A DNA stretch of 48,708 nucleotides from Desulfobacteraceae bacterium (GTDB lineage: Bacteria > Desulfobacterota > Desulfobacteria > Desulfobacterales > JAABTS01), in contig JAABTS010000025.1 in NCBI GenBank assembly GCA_011389735.1, positions 1 through 48,708 on the forward strand, read 5' to 3'. A model generated the notes under the pieces. That model was given only the letters and a program-made list of their open reading frames with translations. It ran no database searches and was not told the DNA's origin. Positions 41,951 to 48,708 of this stretch are shown here, piece by piece. The position numbers and the translations under genes were made by a program. Positions within the stretch are counted from its first letter, which is position 1. Each line of letters opens with the position of its first letter.

Positions 41951-42143
41951 TACAGCCTTCCGGAAATCAAATTTCACTGTATTGTCGGCAGGGGATATAC
42001 GACTTTTATTATGTTGAATGTGAGCAGCCCCAATTTAGCATTTAACATTTAGCATTCAACATAAATAATAATTGAGCATTAAACACAAAATGCAACAATC
42101 CAGGGCCCGACGCCTTGTGAAATTTAATTTATGATAACCTGTT
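41951..42143. repeat. Family A palindromic repeat with a nested insertion
   Basis: The left arm TACAGCCTTCCGGAAATCAA and the right arm TTTAATTTATGATAACCTGT are intact. About 85 bases are inserted in the centre. They contain the perfect inverted repeat TTATGTTGAATG (42009-42020) / CATTCAACATAA (42053-42064), and several TTTAGCAT/TTGAGCAT motifs follow. The copy abuts the start codon of the radical SAM gene. Confidence 0.7.
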
Positions 42144-43436
42144 ATGAGGGATGAAGTGACGACGATTTCCATGCGCCCCGCCGAAATCTGTTCCATCAGG
42201 CCGCCGACTGAAAATTTCAGTCTCACGTTCCGGCTTACGAGGAATTGTTACTGGAACAAATGCAAGTTTTGTCCGGTATATAAATTCGGATCAAAATTTT
42301 CGAAGCGGCCCATGCAATCGGTCAGGCGGGATATTCAAAATTTGAAAATCCTGAACGACCTTCTTGACGGCGCCGGTATCCGGGCGGGCGGTCTCGACGA
42401 ACACGGGTATCATAAGATCAAATCCTTGATCGAAGAAATTGAGGATTCGTTTCCGGATAGGGATAGCGAGGATCGACATCATACGACTGATCGGGAGGCC
42501 TTTCCGGAAGAGCTATCCTGGTTTTTTCAGTGGTTCAAGGAAACGCCGACTATTGAAGACAACATGAACCACCTGATCCAATGGCGGTTGAACAGCGCCT
42601 TCACCTGTTTTCTAGGGGACGCTGATAATCTGGTGCTCAAACCGGACTTTATCGGCGAAGTGATCGAGGCTGTCCGGGAGGCTTTCCCCACGATTCAACG
42701 GTTTACCATCTATGGAAGAACCCGCACCGCCGCGGAAATCCGTACTTTACCGGAGCTTTCCGAATACCGGCGGGTAGGGCTGGACCGAGTCCATTTCGGC
42801 GTTGAAAGCGGTTCGGATACGGTCCTGAAGTTCATTCAAAAGGGCGTCTCCAAACAGCAGCAAATCGACGGCCTGATAAAAACTCGGGAATCGGGCCTTT
42901 CCTGTTCGGTTTATGTGATGCCGGGCCTCGGAGGAACGGATTGGTCTCAAGAACACGCCCGGGAAACCGCTGACGTGATTTCGCAGGCTTCCCCGGACTA
43001 TGTCAGGCTGAGGACGTTATGCGTTTTTCCGGGAACTCCGCTCTGGAACGCCCAAAAAAACGGTGATTTCACCGAATCGGACGATACGACGACAGTTCGC
43101 GAAATTCGGGATATGATCGAACAGATCGATACGGAAACGGAACTTTTGAGCGACAGCGCATCGAATTTGCTGCCCATTAACGGTGTTTTGCCCCGAGACC
43201 GGGACGCCATGATTCTCATAGCGGACCAATACCTCGATTTACCCGAAAGGGAAAAACGCGTGTTCGCCCTTGAAAGCCGGATCAATGCGTTCATGGGGCA
43301 GTACGGAGGCCTTACGCAAGATATATACCGGTCTATCGCGCCCTACGTCAAAGACGGAACCGTGGATTTTACGGATATGCCGGATAATGAAATCGAGAAA
43401 TCGACCGTGTTCGTTCGATCCAAATTAATGCCTTGA
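42144..43436 (+). CDS. Radical SAM protein with a CX4CX2C cluster motif
   Basis: The protein has 430 residues. The cluster cysteines lie in NCYWNKCKFC: Cys35, Cys40 and Cys43. The spacing is CX4CX2C, not the usual CX3CX2C. Further radical SAM elements follow, such as FTIYGRTRT, the helix with RVHFGVESGSDTVLKFIQKG and YVMPGLGGTDW, which resemble the HemN-like and YgiQ-like groups. The C-terminal region is helical with no obvious second cluster. A GTG at 42156 with GAGGG upstream is a better-supported start than the ATG at 42144. No substrate can be inferred; a family A repeat lies immediately upstream. Confidence 0.8.
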   Translation: MRDEVTTISMRPAEICSIRPPTENFSLTFRLTRNCYWNKCKFCPVYKFGSKFSKRPMQSVRRDIQNLKILNDLLDGAGIRAGGLDEHGYHKIKSLIEEIEDSFPDRDSEDRHHTTDREAFPEELSWFFQWFKETPTIEDNMNHLIQWRLNSAFTCFLGDADNLVLKPDFIGEVIEAVREAFPTIQRFTIYGRTRTAAEIRTLPELSEYRRVGLDRVHFGVESGSDTVLKFIQKGVSKQQQIDGLIKTRESGLSCSVYVMPGLGGTDWSQEHARETADVISQASPDYVRLRTLCVFPGTPLWNAQKNGDFTESDDTTTVREIRDMIEQIDTETELLSDSASNLLPINGVLPRDRDAMILIADQYLDLPEREKRVFALESRINAFMGQYGGLTQDIYRSIAPYVKDGTVDFTDMPDNEIEKSTVFVRSKLMP

Positions 43437-43460
43437 TATCCAGCTATAGCCTTGAACCTG

Positions 43461-43566
43461 GGGATTGGTTCTAACTTCGGCCGTCAGTTTAGTGATTGGG
43501 CTTGAAGTTTTTGAATCCAAATCCCGATCCCGATAAATGAAAATGGCCGAAGATAGAACCAGGCCC
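43461..43566. repeat. Family C inverted-repeat element
   Basis: The left end GGGATTGGTTCTAACTTCGG and the right end GGCCGAAGATAGAACCAGGC are inverted copies. The interior contains a single AATCCCGATCCCGATAAATG block that is identical to the right interior of the copy at 16844. The interior is shorter than in the other copies. Confidence 0.7.
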
Positions 43567-43604
43567 TTGAACCTGCATCGATCTTTTCAGGGCTTGAGAT
43601 ATGA

Positions 43605-43708
43605 TATGGGTTTTCAGAAATTACATTTCAGAAGGATAGAAGGAGGAGATAAAGAAGTCCTATATCTTCGACCGATAACTCGCTGAAACCTGATTTATGA
43701 AAGGATAT
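43605..43708. repeat. Family B palindromic repeat upstream of the patatin gene
   Basis: The left arm TATGGGTTTTCAGAAATTAC and the right arm CTGAAACCTGATTTATGAAA are imperfect inverted repeats. The core GGAGGAGATAA ... CTATATCTTCG is followed by CGACCGATAAC at 43669-43679. It ends 13 bases before the patatin start. Confidence 0.72.
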
Positions 43709-43721
43709 ATCGAAAATCGTT

Positions 43722-44798
43722 ATGGAATCGATACTAAAGCTATACGCAGGAAAAACCGCGCTTTCAATTATTCGGGACGAAGGGCTCCGGCCCGAGCGGA
43801 TCAAAGTTCTTGCCGGAGCCGCAGGCGGGCCTAAATGGCTGATCCTGAGCCGTCTGGATCGTTTTATAATTCCGGAATTTCTGAAAGAACACTCCGGCCC
43901 GGTGTTTTTACTGGGGGCCAGTATCGGCGCCTGGCGATTCGCAGCTCTCTCCCAAAAAGAACCGACGAAGGCCATTGAAAAATTCGAAAACGCATATATC
44001 AATCAACGGTATTCCAGCGATCCCCCGCCGTCGGAAGTCAGCGGACAAAGCCGCCGGATCATGGAATCGTATCTGGAAGACGCCGCCATTGAAGATATCC
44101 TGACCCATCCGGTCATGCGGCTCAATATTCTGGCCGTGCGGTCTCGAGGAATCCTGGCCGATGACCGGAAACGATATCTAATCCCCGGTTTTGGAGCCGC
44201 TGCGGTAATGAACGCCTTCAGTCGGTCGTTTCTATCTCTCTTTTTTAAACGCACCCTGTTTGTTCATCCTGAGACGCCTGAAGGGTTTCCCGCCGGAGAT
44301 CGTTTTAAAACCGAAAGGGTGCCGCTGACGAAAGACAATTTCCGGAAGGCCCTTCTATCGTCCGGATCAATCCCTCTGGTTATGGAAGGCGTGACCAATA
44401 TCAGCGGCGCTCCGCCGGGCGCATACCGGGACGGCGGTATTTTGGACTACCATCTGGATATCCCGTATTTAAAAGACGACGACGGCGTCGTCTTGTTTCC
44501 CCACTATACCGACCGGATTATCCCCGGATGGTTCGATAAAATACACTCCCGGCGCAAACCGAACCCTGTGAACATGGATCGGGTCATTATGGCGGCCCCG
44601 TCCAAAGATTTCGTGAAAAAACTGCCCTACGGAAAAATCGCCGACAGAAAGGATTTCTATAAATTCAAAGGCGATGACAAAGGACGGATCGATTATTGGA
44701 ATTGCGTGGCTGCCGAATCGAAGCGTTTGAAAGACGCCTTTGCGGACGCTGTGCTGTCAGGCCGGATACGCGACATGATCGAACCGACGCCGTTCTGA
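43722..44798 (+). CDS. Patatin-like phospholipase
   Basis: The protein has 358 residues. The nucleophile motif GASIGA carries Ser67, preceded by AGAAGGPKW near 31 (the oxyanion-hole region). The second catalytic residue is the Asp in YRDGGI near residue 235. The Ser-Asp dyad is complete, so it should be an active lipid acyl hydrolase. No signal peptide or membrane helix is visible, so it is probably cytosolic. It converges with the ferredoxin-domain gene, whose end lies only eight bases beyond its stop. A family B repeat sits in the upstream region. Confidence 0.85.
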   Translation: MESILKLYAGKTALSIIRDEGLRPERIKVLAGAAGGPKWLILSRLDRFIIPEFLKEHSGPVFLLGASIGAWRFAALSQKEPTKAIEKFENAYINQRYSSDPPPSEVSGQSRRIMESYLEDAAIEDILTHPVMRLNILAVRSRGILADDRKRYLIPGFGAAAVMNAFSRSFLSLFFKRTLFVHPETPEGFPAGDRFKTERVPLTKDNFRKALLSSGSIPLVMEGVTNISGAPPGAYRDGGILDYHLDIPYLKDDDGVVLFPHYTDRIIPGWFDKIHSRRKPNPVNMDRVIMAAPSKDFVKKLPYGKIADRKDFYKFKGDDKGRIDYWNCVAAESKRLKDAFADAVLSGRIRDMIEPTPF

Positions 44799-44806
44799 AG
44801 CCCGTG

Positions 44807-46120
44807 CTACACTTTCAGCGCCCAGCCCTTGCCTTTCAATTTGATCCCGGCTTCCAGGGTTTTTAGAAAAGTCGATCTCAGCGTATCGCTCATGAGGCTT
44901 TTTTTGACCGGCGGTAATTTCAAAAACGCCCCGACAACGTTTCTCATAAATCCGTGCGTCAAACGTGACGGATCGTCGAAAATCTGGTTTTGAAGCGTTC
45001 CCCTGTCAAGGGATTGCAGGATGACGCGCTGGAATGTCGTTTCCGGATGCAGCACCCTCTGTTCCCGCTTGACCAGGCCGATCGCCTCCGTTTTGCATGG
45101 CATCGAACAAACGCCGCATCCAAGACAAATATCAGTATCCACCTTCGCGGTTTTTTTCTTTTTCCCGGCGGGCGTTTCAAGAGGTAACATTTCGATTGCG
45201 TTGACAGGGCAGGCCCTGGCGCATTTACCGCATCCATTGCAAAGACCGGCGTCGATTTCCGCAATCCAGGTGGAGGTTACAACGATATTGGAATAGCCGA
45301 AGCTGTTGATTCCCAGAAGCACATTGCAGCAACACCCGCAGCAATGGCAGATATAGGTCACGTTCCGCTGAACATTGTCCGCGTTGAGCACCAGACCCAG
45401 CTCACGAGACCGTTCCAGTTGATCCAGAATTTCCCGCTTTTCCGCGGGCCGGGCCAGTTTGCGCCGGATCAGGTATTCGGCGGCGTATCCAAACGCGGTG
45501 CATGTGTCCAGGGGCGTGTCACATCGTTTTTCTCCCACATGATACTTTTCATGCCGGCATGAACACAGCCCGATTGAAAACGCCGACGCCTGGTCTACAA
45601 TCGATTCGGCCTTTTCGTAGTCAAGCACCTCTACATGCGGCCGACGCTTGATCGCTTGAAGATACGGCAATGTTCGCATTAAAGACGTTTGTTCGCCATG
45701 TTCGCAGTTCGCGGCGTAAAAGACTTCGCTTCCCTGCATGTAACGGTGAAAAAGAGCGGCCCATCCGCTGGAATCGAGATTGTCTCCGGTCCGCATCATG
45801 GTGAACTCGAAAATCCCGATCGCCAGCGGCGACGGTGAATAATGCTGTTCCCCTTTGATGAACATGTCAACCACGAGTCCTTTTTCACAGAGCGTTTCAA
45901 GAATCGGCGCAAGTTTCGTTTCAGAGGTTTTAGTCGTTTTGGAAATGCGACTCAGCCTGGACATGCCGTACGGCATACGAGTCACAACCGTGGCTTCTTC
46001 TTCGGAATAAAGCGCCTTGAGGATATTGTGCAAATCTTCGTTCCAGGGCGTCCGAAGCGTCAGTTGATCGATTTTGCGCCCCAATTGTCTGTAAATATCC
46101 TTGCCCGCGATATGTCCCAT
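44807..46120 (-). CDS. 4Fe-4S dicluster protein with N-terminal helical domain
   Basis: The protein has 437 residues. The N-terminal 120 residues are helical and look like a winged-helix or adaptor domain (LSRISKTTKTSETKLAPILETLCEKGLV). The centre is Cys-rich: GLCSCRHEKYHVGEKRCD near 192, CTAFG, and YICHCCGCCCN near 260. Two classical ferredoxin cluster motifs follow at about 292-340: CNGCGKCARACPVNAI and CLGCGVCSMPCKTEAI. In total it may hold two [4Fe-4S] clusters plus a third metal site. The role is unknown, probably electron transfer or redox sensing. It is transcribed alone on the minus strand. Confidence 0.8.
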   Translation of the reverse strand: MGHIAGKDIYRQLGRKIDQLTLRTPWNEDLHNILKALYSEEEATVVTRMPYGMSRLSRISKTTKTSETKLAPILETLCEKGLVVDMFIKGEQHYSPSPLAIGIFEFTMMRTGDNLDSSGWAALFHRYMQGSEVFYAANCEHGEQTSLMRTLPYLQAIKRRPHVEVLDYEKAESIVDQASAFSIGLCSCRHEKYHVGEKRCDTPLDTCTAFGYAAEYLIRRKLARPAEKREILDQLERSRELGLVLNADNVQRNVTYICHCCGCCCNVLLGINSFGYSNIVVTSTWIAEIDAGLCNGCGKCARACPVNAIEMLPLETPAGKKKKTAKVDTDICLGCGVCSMPCKTEAIGLVKREQRVLHPETTFQRVILQSLDRGTLQNQIFDDPSRLTHGFMRNVVGAFLKLPPVKKSLMSDTLRSTFLKTLEAGIKLKGKGWALKV

Positions 46121-46276
46121 ACTTTTCTCCCGTTCCTGATCCGTTTTTTAGCTAACAAGAATATATGGCTTTGTCTTGCTTTGGGTCAGTATTATTTTGA
46201 AAAAAATTTAATATATCACAGAAACGGGCATTTCTACTTTATTTTTCCGAATTATTGCTATAGGATCAGGTACCCT
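46121..46276. other. Short AT-rich spacer beside the transposase remnant
   Basis: No gene is supported. The sequence is clearly more AT-rich than its surroundings. It should contain the promoter of the ferredoxin-domain gene (minus strand). Confidence 0.4.
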
Positions 46277-46450
46277 GTGAACGGTTACGTAAATTCTTAC
46301 GAAACAACAGATGCAGAACACGGGCGAATAGAAATCCGTCGCTATTACATAACGGATGATATCGAATCGCATAGCCTTGAATTTGTTGAAACAAGAAAAG
46401 ACTTCAAAACGGAGCGTAAAAACAAAGCGACTAAAAGCAGGCTGGAATGA
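46277..46450 (+). pseudogene. Remnant of an ISAs1-family transposase
   Basis: The translated segment SYETTDAEHGRIEIRRYYIT followed by DDI matches the HGRIE-x-R-x-Y-x-x-(T/S)-D-DI signature of ISAs1-family DDE transposases. Only about 55 codons remain. The N-terminal part and the C-terminal catalytic residues are missing, and no terminal inverted repeats were found. It is a fossil of a mobile element next to the RiPP locus. Confidence 0.65.
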
Positions 46451-46615
46451 TAGATATTTGGCAAAGGTACTTGCTGGATGATTTCCAAATGCGTTTGCCC
46501 TGCCTGGATTGTGCGTACGGATTGACAAAATTATCGAAAATTGGTATTCAACGGTTTGTCAAGATTGATCCCATGCCAACCGTACAAGAAAGGTCGATAA
46601 ATGAAAGGAAAGAAG

Positions 46616-46666
46616 ATGCAACATACTTCTACAAGCGCGGAAACGACAAGCAAGCGAAAAGCATGA
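46616..46666 (+). CDS. Possible 16-residue leader frame coupled to the PqqD-like gene
   Basis: ATG at 46616 follows GAAAGGAAAGAAG, a good ribosome binding site, and opens a 16-codon frame (MQHTSTSAETTSKRKA). Its TGA overlaps the ATG of the PqqD-like gene (ATGA at 46663-46666). The PqqD-like gene itself lacks a good site. This fits translational coupling by a leader peptide, but it could also be chance. Confidence 0.35.
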   Translation: MQHTSTSAETTSKRKA

Positions 46667-46965
46667 GTAGAATAACAACCGACCGGGATAAGTGCTTCGT
46701 CAAAGATTCATCCGTGGTATTGAGGAAAATTGCGGATGAAACAATTTTGGTACCTATCCGCAAGAAAGCCGCCGATGTCGAGAGCATATACGTCTTGAAC
46801 GAGGTCGCCGGGCGCATCTGGGAACTTGTCGATGGTGAAAAACACGTCCAAGAGATAAGGGATATTATCGTCAAAGAATTCGATGTAAGTTCAGAGGAAG
46901 CGGAGGCTGATCTGGCGGAATACCTCGAACAGTTGGAGGCGGCAGGCGCCGTCAGGGAGGTGTGA
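46663..46965 (+). CDS. PqqD-like RiPP recognition protein
   Basis: The protein has 100 residues and a complete PqqD fold. A beta-rich N-terminal part (DKCFVKDSSVVLRKIADETILVPI) is followed by VYVLNEVAGRIWELVDGEKHVQEI and a C-terminal helix with a LAEYLEQLEAAGAV segment. Such proteins bind the leader of a precursor peptide and deliver it to a radical SAM enzyme. The radical SAM/SPASM gene starts one base after its stop, with GGGAGG in the end of this gene. The frame is open upstream as far as 46447, but that part does not look coding. Its partner precursor is at 48149. Confidence 0.85.
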   Translation: MSRITTDRDKCFVKDSSVVLRKIADETILVPIRKKAADVESIYVLNEVAGRIWELVDGEKHVQEIRDIIVKEFDVSSEEAEADLAEYLEQLEAAGAVREV

Positions 46966-46966
46966 G

Positions 46967-48091
46967 ATGGATTGTCCCCACATTCCAGAACTCAACTATG
47001 CCGAATTTAGCCAACGGCTTCATAAGAAGGTGGTCGCCCGGCGTATTCCCATCACCGGCAGCATCGAGGCCACGGCCCGCTGTAACCTGCACTGCGCCCA
47101 CTGCTTCATCAACCTTCCCCCCGGAGATCGGCGAGCGCGGATGCAAGAATTGACCGGCCAGGAATGGCGCTCGCTGGTCGACCAAATTGTGGACGAGGGC
47201 TGCCTGTGGCTACTGCTCACCGGAGGCGAGCCATTCCTGCGGCCGGATTTTCTCGACATCTATACCTATGCCAGGACTAAAGGCCTGCTGATCACCCTTT
47301 TCAGCAATGGTACGCTTCTCACCCCCGGCATCGCCGATCACCTGGCCGAATGGCCCCCTTTTTCCATCGAGATTACCCTCTACGGCCGCACGCAAAAGAC
47401 GTACGAGGGAGTCACAGGCGTCCCGGGCTCCTACGCACTCTGCATGCGAGGCATCGAATTGATGCTGGAGCGTAAGCTGCCGCTCAAGCTCAAAACAATG
47501 GTTCTGACCCTGAACCGGCATGAATTGGCGAATATGAAGGCGTTCGCCGAAGGCCTGGGGCTATCCTTCCACTACGATCCCATGCTTAATTCACGCGCAG
47601 ACGGCGACCGGTCGCCGGCCGCGTTCCGCCTGTCGCCGGAAGATGTTGTAGCTCTCGATCTGGCGGATGCGAAACGGCTCAAGGAGTGGGACGAGTTCTG
47701 TGAAAAGTTCCTGGGGCCGCAGGCCGACTCTGACTTACTGTACCAGTGCGGCGCCGGGCTGAACACCTTTCACGTCGACCCGTATGGGGGGATGAGCGCC
47801 TGCCTGGTGGCCCGCCGGCCTGCTTACGACCTGCGCCAGGGGACTTTCCACGAGGGCTGGCATAATTTTTTGCCTCAGGTTCGGGCGCAAAAAAGAACGC
47901 GAGAGACCCCTTGCCGGCGCTGCGACCTGATTTCGCTCTGCGGCCAGTGCCCCGGCTGGGCCCAGATGGAGTACGGCGATCAGGAGGAGCCGGTCCCCTA
48001 CCTTTGCCGGACTGCTCACCTGCGGGCAAAGGCGTTTGGATTGAACGAAAGAAACAAACCAACAAGACGGTGTCAAAGCCGCCATCACTGA
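46967..48091 (+). CDS. Radical SAM/SPASM peptide-modifying enzyme
   Basis: The protein has 374 residues. The radical SAM cluster motif Cys39-x3-Cys43-x2-Cys46 (CNLHCAHCF) is followed by LLTGGEPFLRPDF. The C-terminal SPASM part has CGAGLNTFHVDPYGGMSAC, then CRRCDLISLCGQCPGWA and a final CRTAHLR, enough cysteines for two auxiliary [4Fe-4S] clusters. Enzymes of this type install crosslinks or epimerise residues in ribosomal peptides. It is directly linked to the PqqD-like gene and to a precursor about 60 bases downstream. Base composition is visibly more GC-rich than the flanking DNA. The last 15 residues look unlike the family end and may be an extension. Confidence 0.9.
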   Translation: MDCPHIPELNYAEFSQRLHKKVVARRIPITGSIEATARCNLHCAHCFINLPPGDRRARMQELTGQEWRSLVDQIVDEGCLWLLLTGGEPFLRPDFLDIYTYARTKGLLITLFSNGTLLTPGIADHLAEWPPFSIEITLYGRTQKTYEGVTGVPGSYALCMRGIELMLERKLPLKLKTMVLTLNRHELANMKAFAEGLGLSFHYDPMLNSRADGDRSPAAFRLSPEDVVALDLADAKRLKEWDEFCEKFLGPQADSDLLYQCGAGLNTFHVDPYGGMSACLVARRPAYDLRQGTFHEGWHNFLPQVRAQKRTRETPCRRCDLISLCGQCPGWAQMEYGDQEEPVPYLCRTAHLRAKAFGLNERNKPTRRCQSRHH

Positions 48092-48148
48092 GAACCTTGC
48101 TGAAAAAGACGGGCGTCGGATCAAACAAAAGATAATAGGAGGTTGAAG

Positions 48149-48337
48149 ATGAGTAGTAAAGAAACCAGGGTGGAGCGGCGGCTATATCTAAAACCGCAGT
48201 TAAAAGTCGTGCGGCTGGTGGCCGGTGAGGCGGTGCTGCAGTACTGCAAGTGGGTAGGTGTTATAGGTCCCTATGGACAGGGAGTTGGTAGTTGTCAGAA
48301 TCCAGGGGGTAATATCTGTCGTGATCTCGGAAGTTAA
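48149..48337 (+). CDS. Candidate RiPP precursor peptide
   Basis: The ATG at 48149 lies six bases after AGGAGG. The 62-residue peptide has a basic N-terminal leader with LYLKPQLKVVRLVAGEAVLQ, a pattern shared by precursors found next to PqqD and radical SAM genes. A C-terminal core starts at about residue 33 with Cys33, Cys49 and Cys57. The core is rich in Gly (FVGVIGPYGQGVGS-like) and ends CRDLGS. There is no similarity to folded proteins. Modification sites are likely at the cysteines, but the kind of crosslink is unknown. The gene follows the radical SAM enzyme and precedes a family C repeat. Confidence 0.78.
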   Translation: MSSKETRVERRLYLKPQLKVVRLVAGEAVLQYCKWVGVIGPYGQGVGSCQNPGGNICRDLGS

Positions 48338-48339
48338 AG

Positions 48340-48486
48340 GGGCTTGATTTCATTTCCGGCCAATATTTTTTCACCGCAAAGGCGCAAAAAACGCAAAGCA
48401 TTTAATTTATATCACCTTTGCGAACTCTGCGTCCCTGCGGTGAGTCTCTTCAACTTGCGGTTATGGCCGAAGTTGGAACCGGGCCC
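48340..48486. repeat. Family C element with CACCGC palindrome inside
   Basis: The left end GGGCTTGATTTCATTTCCGG and the right end GGCCGAAGTTGGAACCGGGC are decayed inverted copies. Inside are TCACCGCAAAGGCGCAAAAA and CGTCCCTGCGGTGA with CCTTTGCGAACTCTGCG, a palindromic repeat type that is widespread in environmental bacteria. It begins three bases after the precursor stop codon. Confidence 0.75.
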
Positions 48487-48540
48487 AGTCAAAGCGTATC
48501 GGATGCAACCAGGATGAAGCCGCCAAATGGACATGCCCAC

Positions 48541-48708
48541 ATGCGGGTCAGGATTGCGGACCTTGTTTTTGCCGTTACTGCCGGCCCATCGGCCGGGACA
48601 CCTCGGTTGGAGCAGGGTTATAAGGGTTTTCTCAGCGATGACGAGCCCAATGTGACTATCCAGGTACACCACAACGGCCTGCCCGTCATTCCCCTGCGCG
48701 ATGACGAC
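48541..48708 (+). CDS. Start of an HPr kinase-like RiPP-cluster gene (cut by the right edge)
   Basis: From the ATG at 48541 the frame is open to the window end (56 codons). An in-frame ATG at 48514 is also possible, and neither has a clear ribosome binding site. The beginning MRVRIADLVFAV followed by GYKGFLSDDEPNVTIQV resembles the N-terminal domain of HPr kinase-like (PEPCK-fold) proteins found in many PqqD/radical SAM RiPP clusters. The catalytic domain would lie beyond the edge, so the assignment rests on about 40 residues. It follows the precursor after a repeat of about 150 bases. Confidence 0.5.
   Translation, partial: MRVRIADLVFAVTAGPSAGTPRLEQGYKGFLSDDEPNVTIQVHHNGLPVIPLRDDD

Noticed and set aside
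12732-43708. The interspersed palindromes as a CRISPR array
   Set aside because: Copies are kilobases apart, vary in sequence, have no regular spacers, and no cas gene is present.
46208-46528. A 106-codon minus-strand frame in the AT-rich spacer
   Set aside because: It is antisense to the transposase remnant, is Phe- and Ile-rich, and has no ribosome binding site.
46447-46662. Longer N-terminus for the PqqD-like protein
   Set aside because: The upstream 72 codons have no protein-family character and overlap transposase debris. The ATG at 46663 begins at the PqqD fold.

Overview
The window looks like chromosome from an anaerobic member of the Desulfobacterota (sulfate-reducer type, Desulfobacterales-like). 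The inference rests on a desulfoferrodoxin, rubredoxin, flavodiiron protein, single-cluster ferredoxin and bis-His multihaem cytochrome next to cytochrome bd, on a lone PEP-CTERM protein, and on many DUF169/HEAT/TPR-type genes. No rRNA, tRNA, CRISPR array or intact insertion sequence was seen. Spacers are unusually rich in small palindromic repeats, as in large-genome members of the group.

Layout. 1-1.5 kb: an unrecognised reading frame leaving the left edge, a repeat, a hairpin-rich stretch and a TumE-type toxin pair. 1.7-7.7 kb (minus): DUF169 protein, TauE/SafE exporter, a GAF-GAF-PAS adenylate cyclase translationally coupled to a 36-residue-repeat coiled coil, and an NrtR-like Nudix regulator. 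8.1-15.8 kb: the housekeeping series phoH, pgpH, ybeY, nnrE/D and tsaE, with one gene turned the other way, then a Nudix hydrolase. 15.9-20.9 kb: ferritin, UspA, GAF and TPR proteins, and an orphan GDP-fucose synthase.

21.4-28.2 kb: a divergent Ser/Thr kinase, a TPR/outer-membrane barrel protein, a FecR-domain protein and a membrane-anchored coiled coil, which I read as a possible envelope signalling locus. 28.3-35.5 kb: an oxygen-defence island of desulfoferrodoxin, a rubredoxin-like protein, a zinc-ribbon protein, cydAB, a trihaem cytochrome, an FMN-reductase/ArsC fusion, rubredoxin, the flavodiiron oxygen reductase, ferredoxin and a HEAT protein. A CydA-like membrane protein without the oxidase acidic residues follows. 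36.6-46.1 kb: small envelope proteins, PEP-CTERM protein, RND/MMPL transporter, radical SAM protein, patatin and a ferredoxin-domain protein.

46.2-48.7 kb: a transposase remnant beside a RiPP locus: PqqD-like chaperone, radical SAM/SPASM enzyme, a 62-residue precursor with three cysteines, and the start of an HprK-like gene cut by the right edge. The enzyme gene looks more GC-rich than its surroundings, which suggests acquisition.

The most unusual global feature is a set of palindromic repeat families (called A to E here). A and B have related terminal inverted repeats. B carries an invariant 11-base core in four copies. C keeps its ends but has a different interior in each copy. Many copies sit directly upstream of genes. 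Together with the RiPP locus these are the best candidates for new biology in the window.
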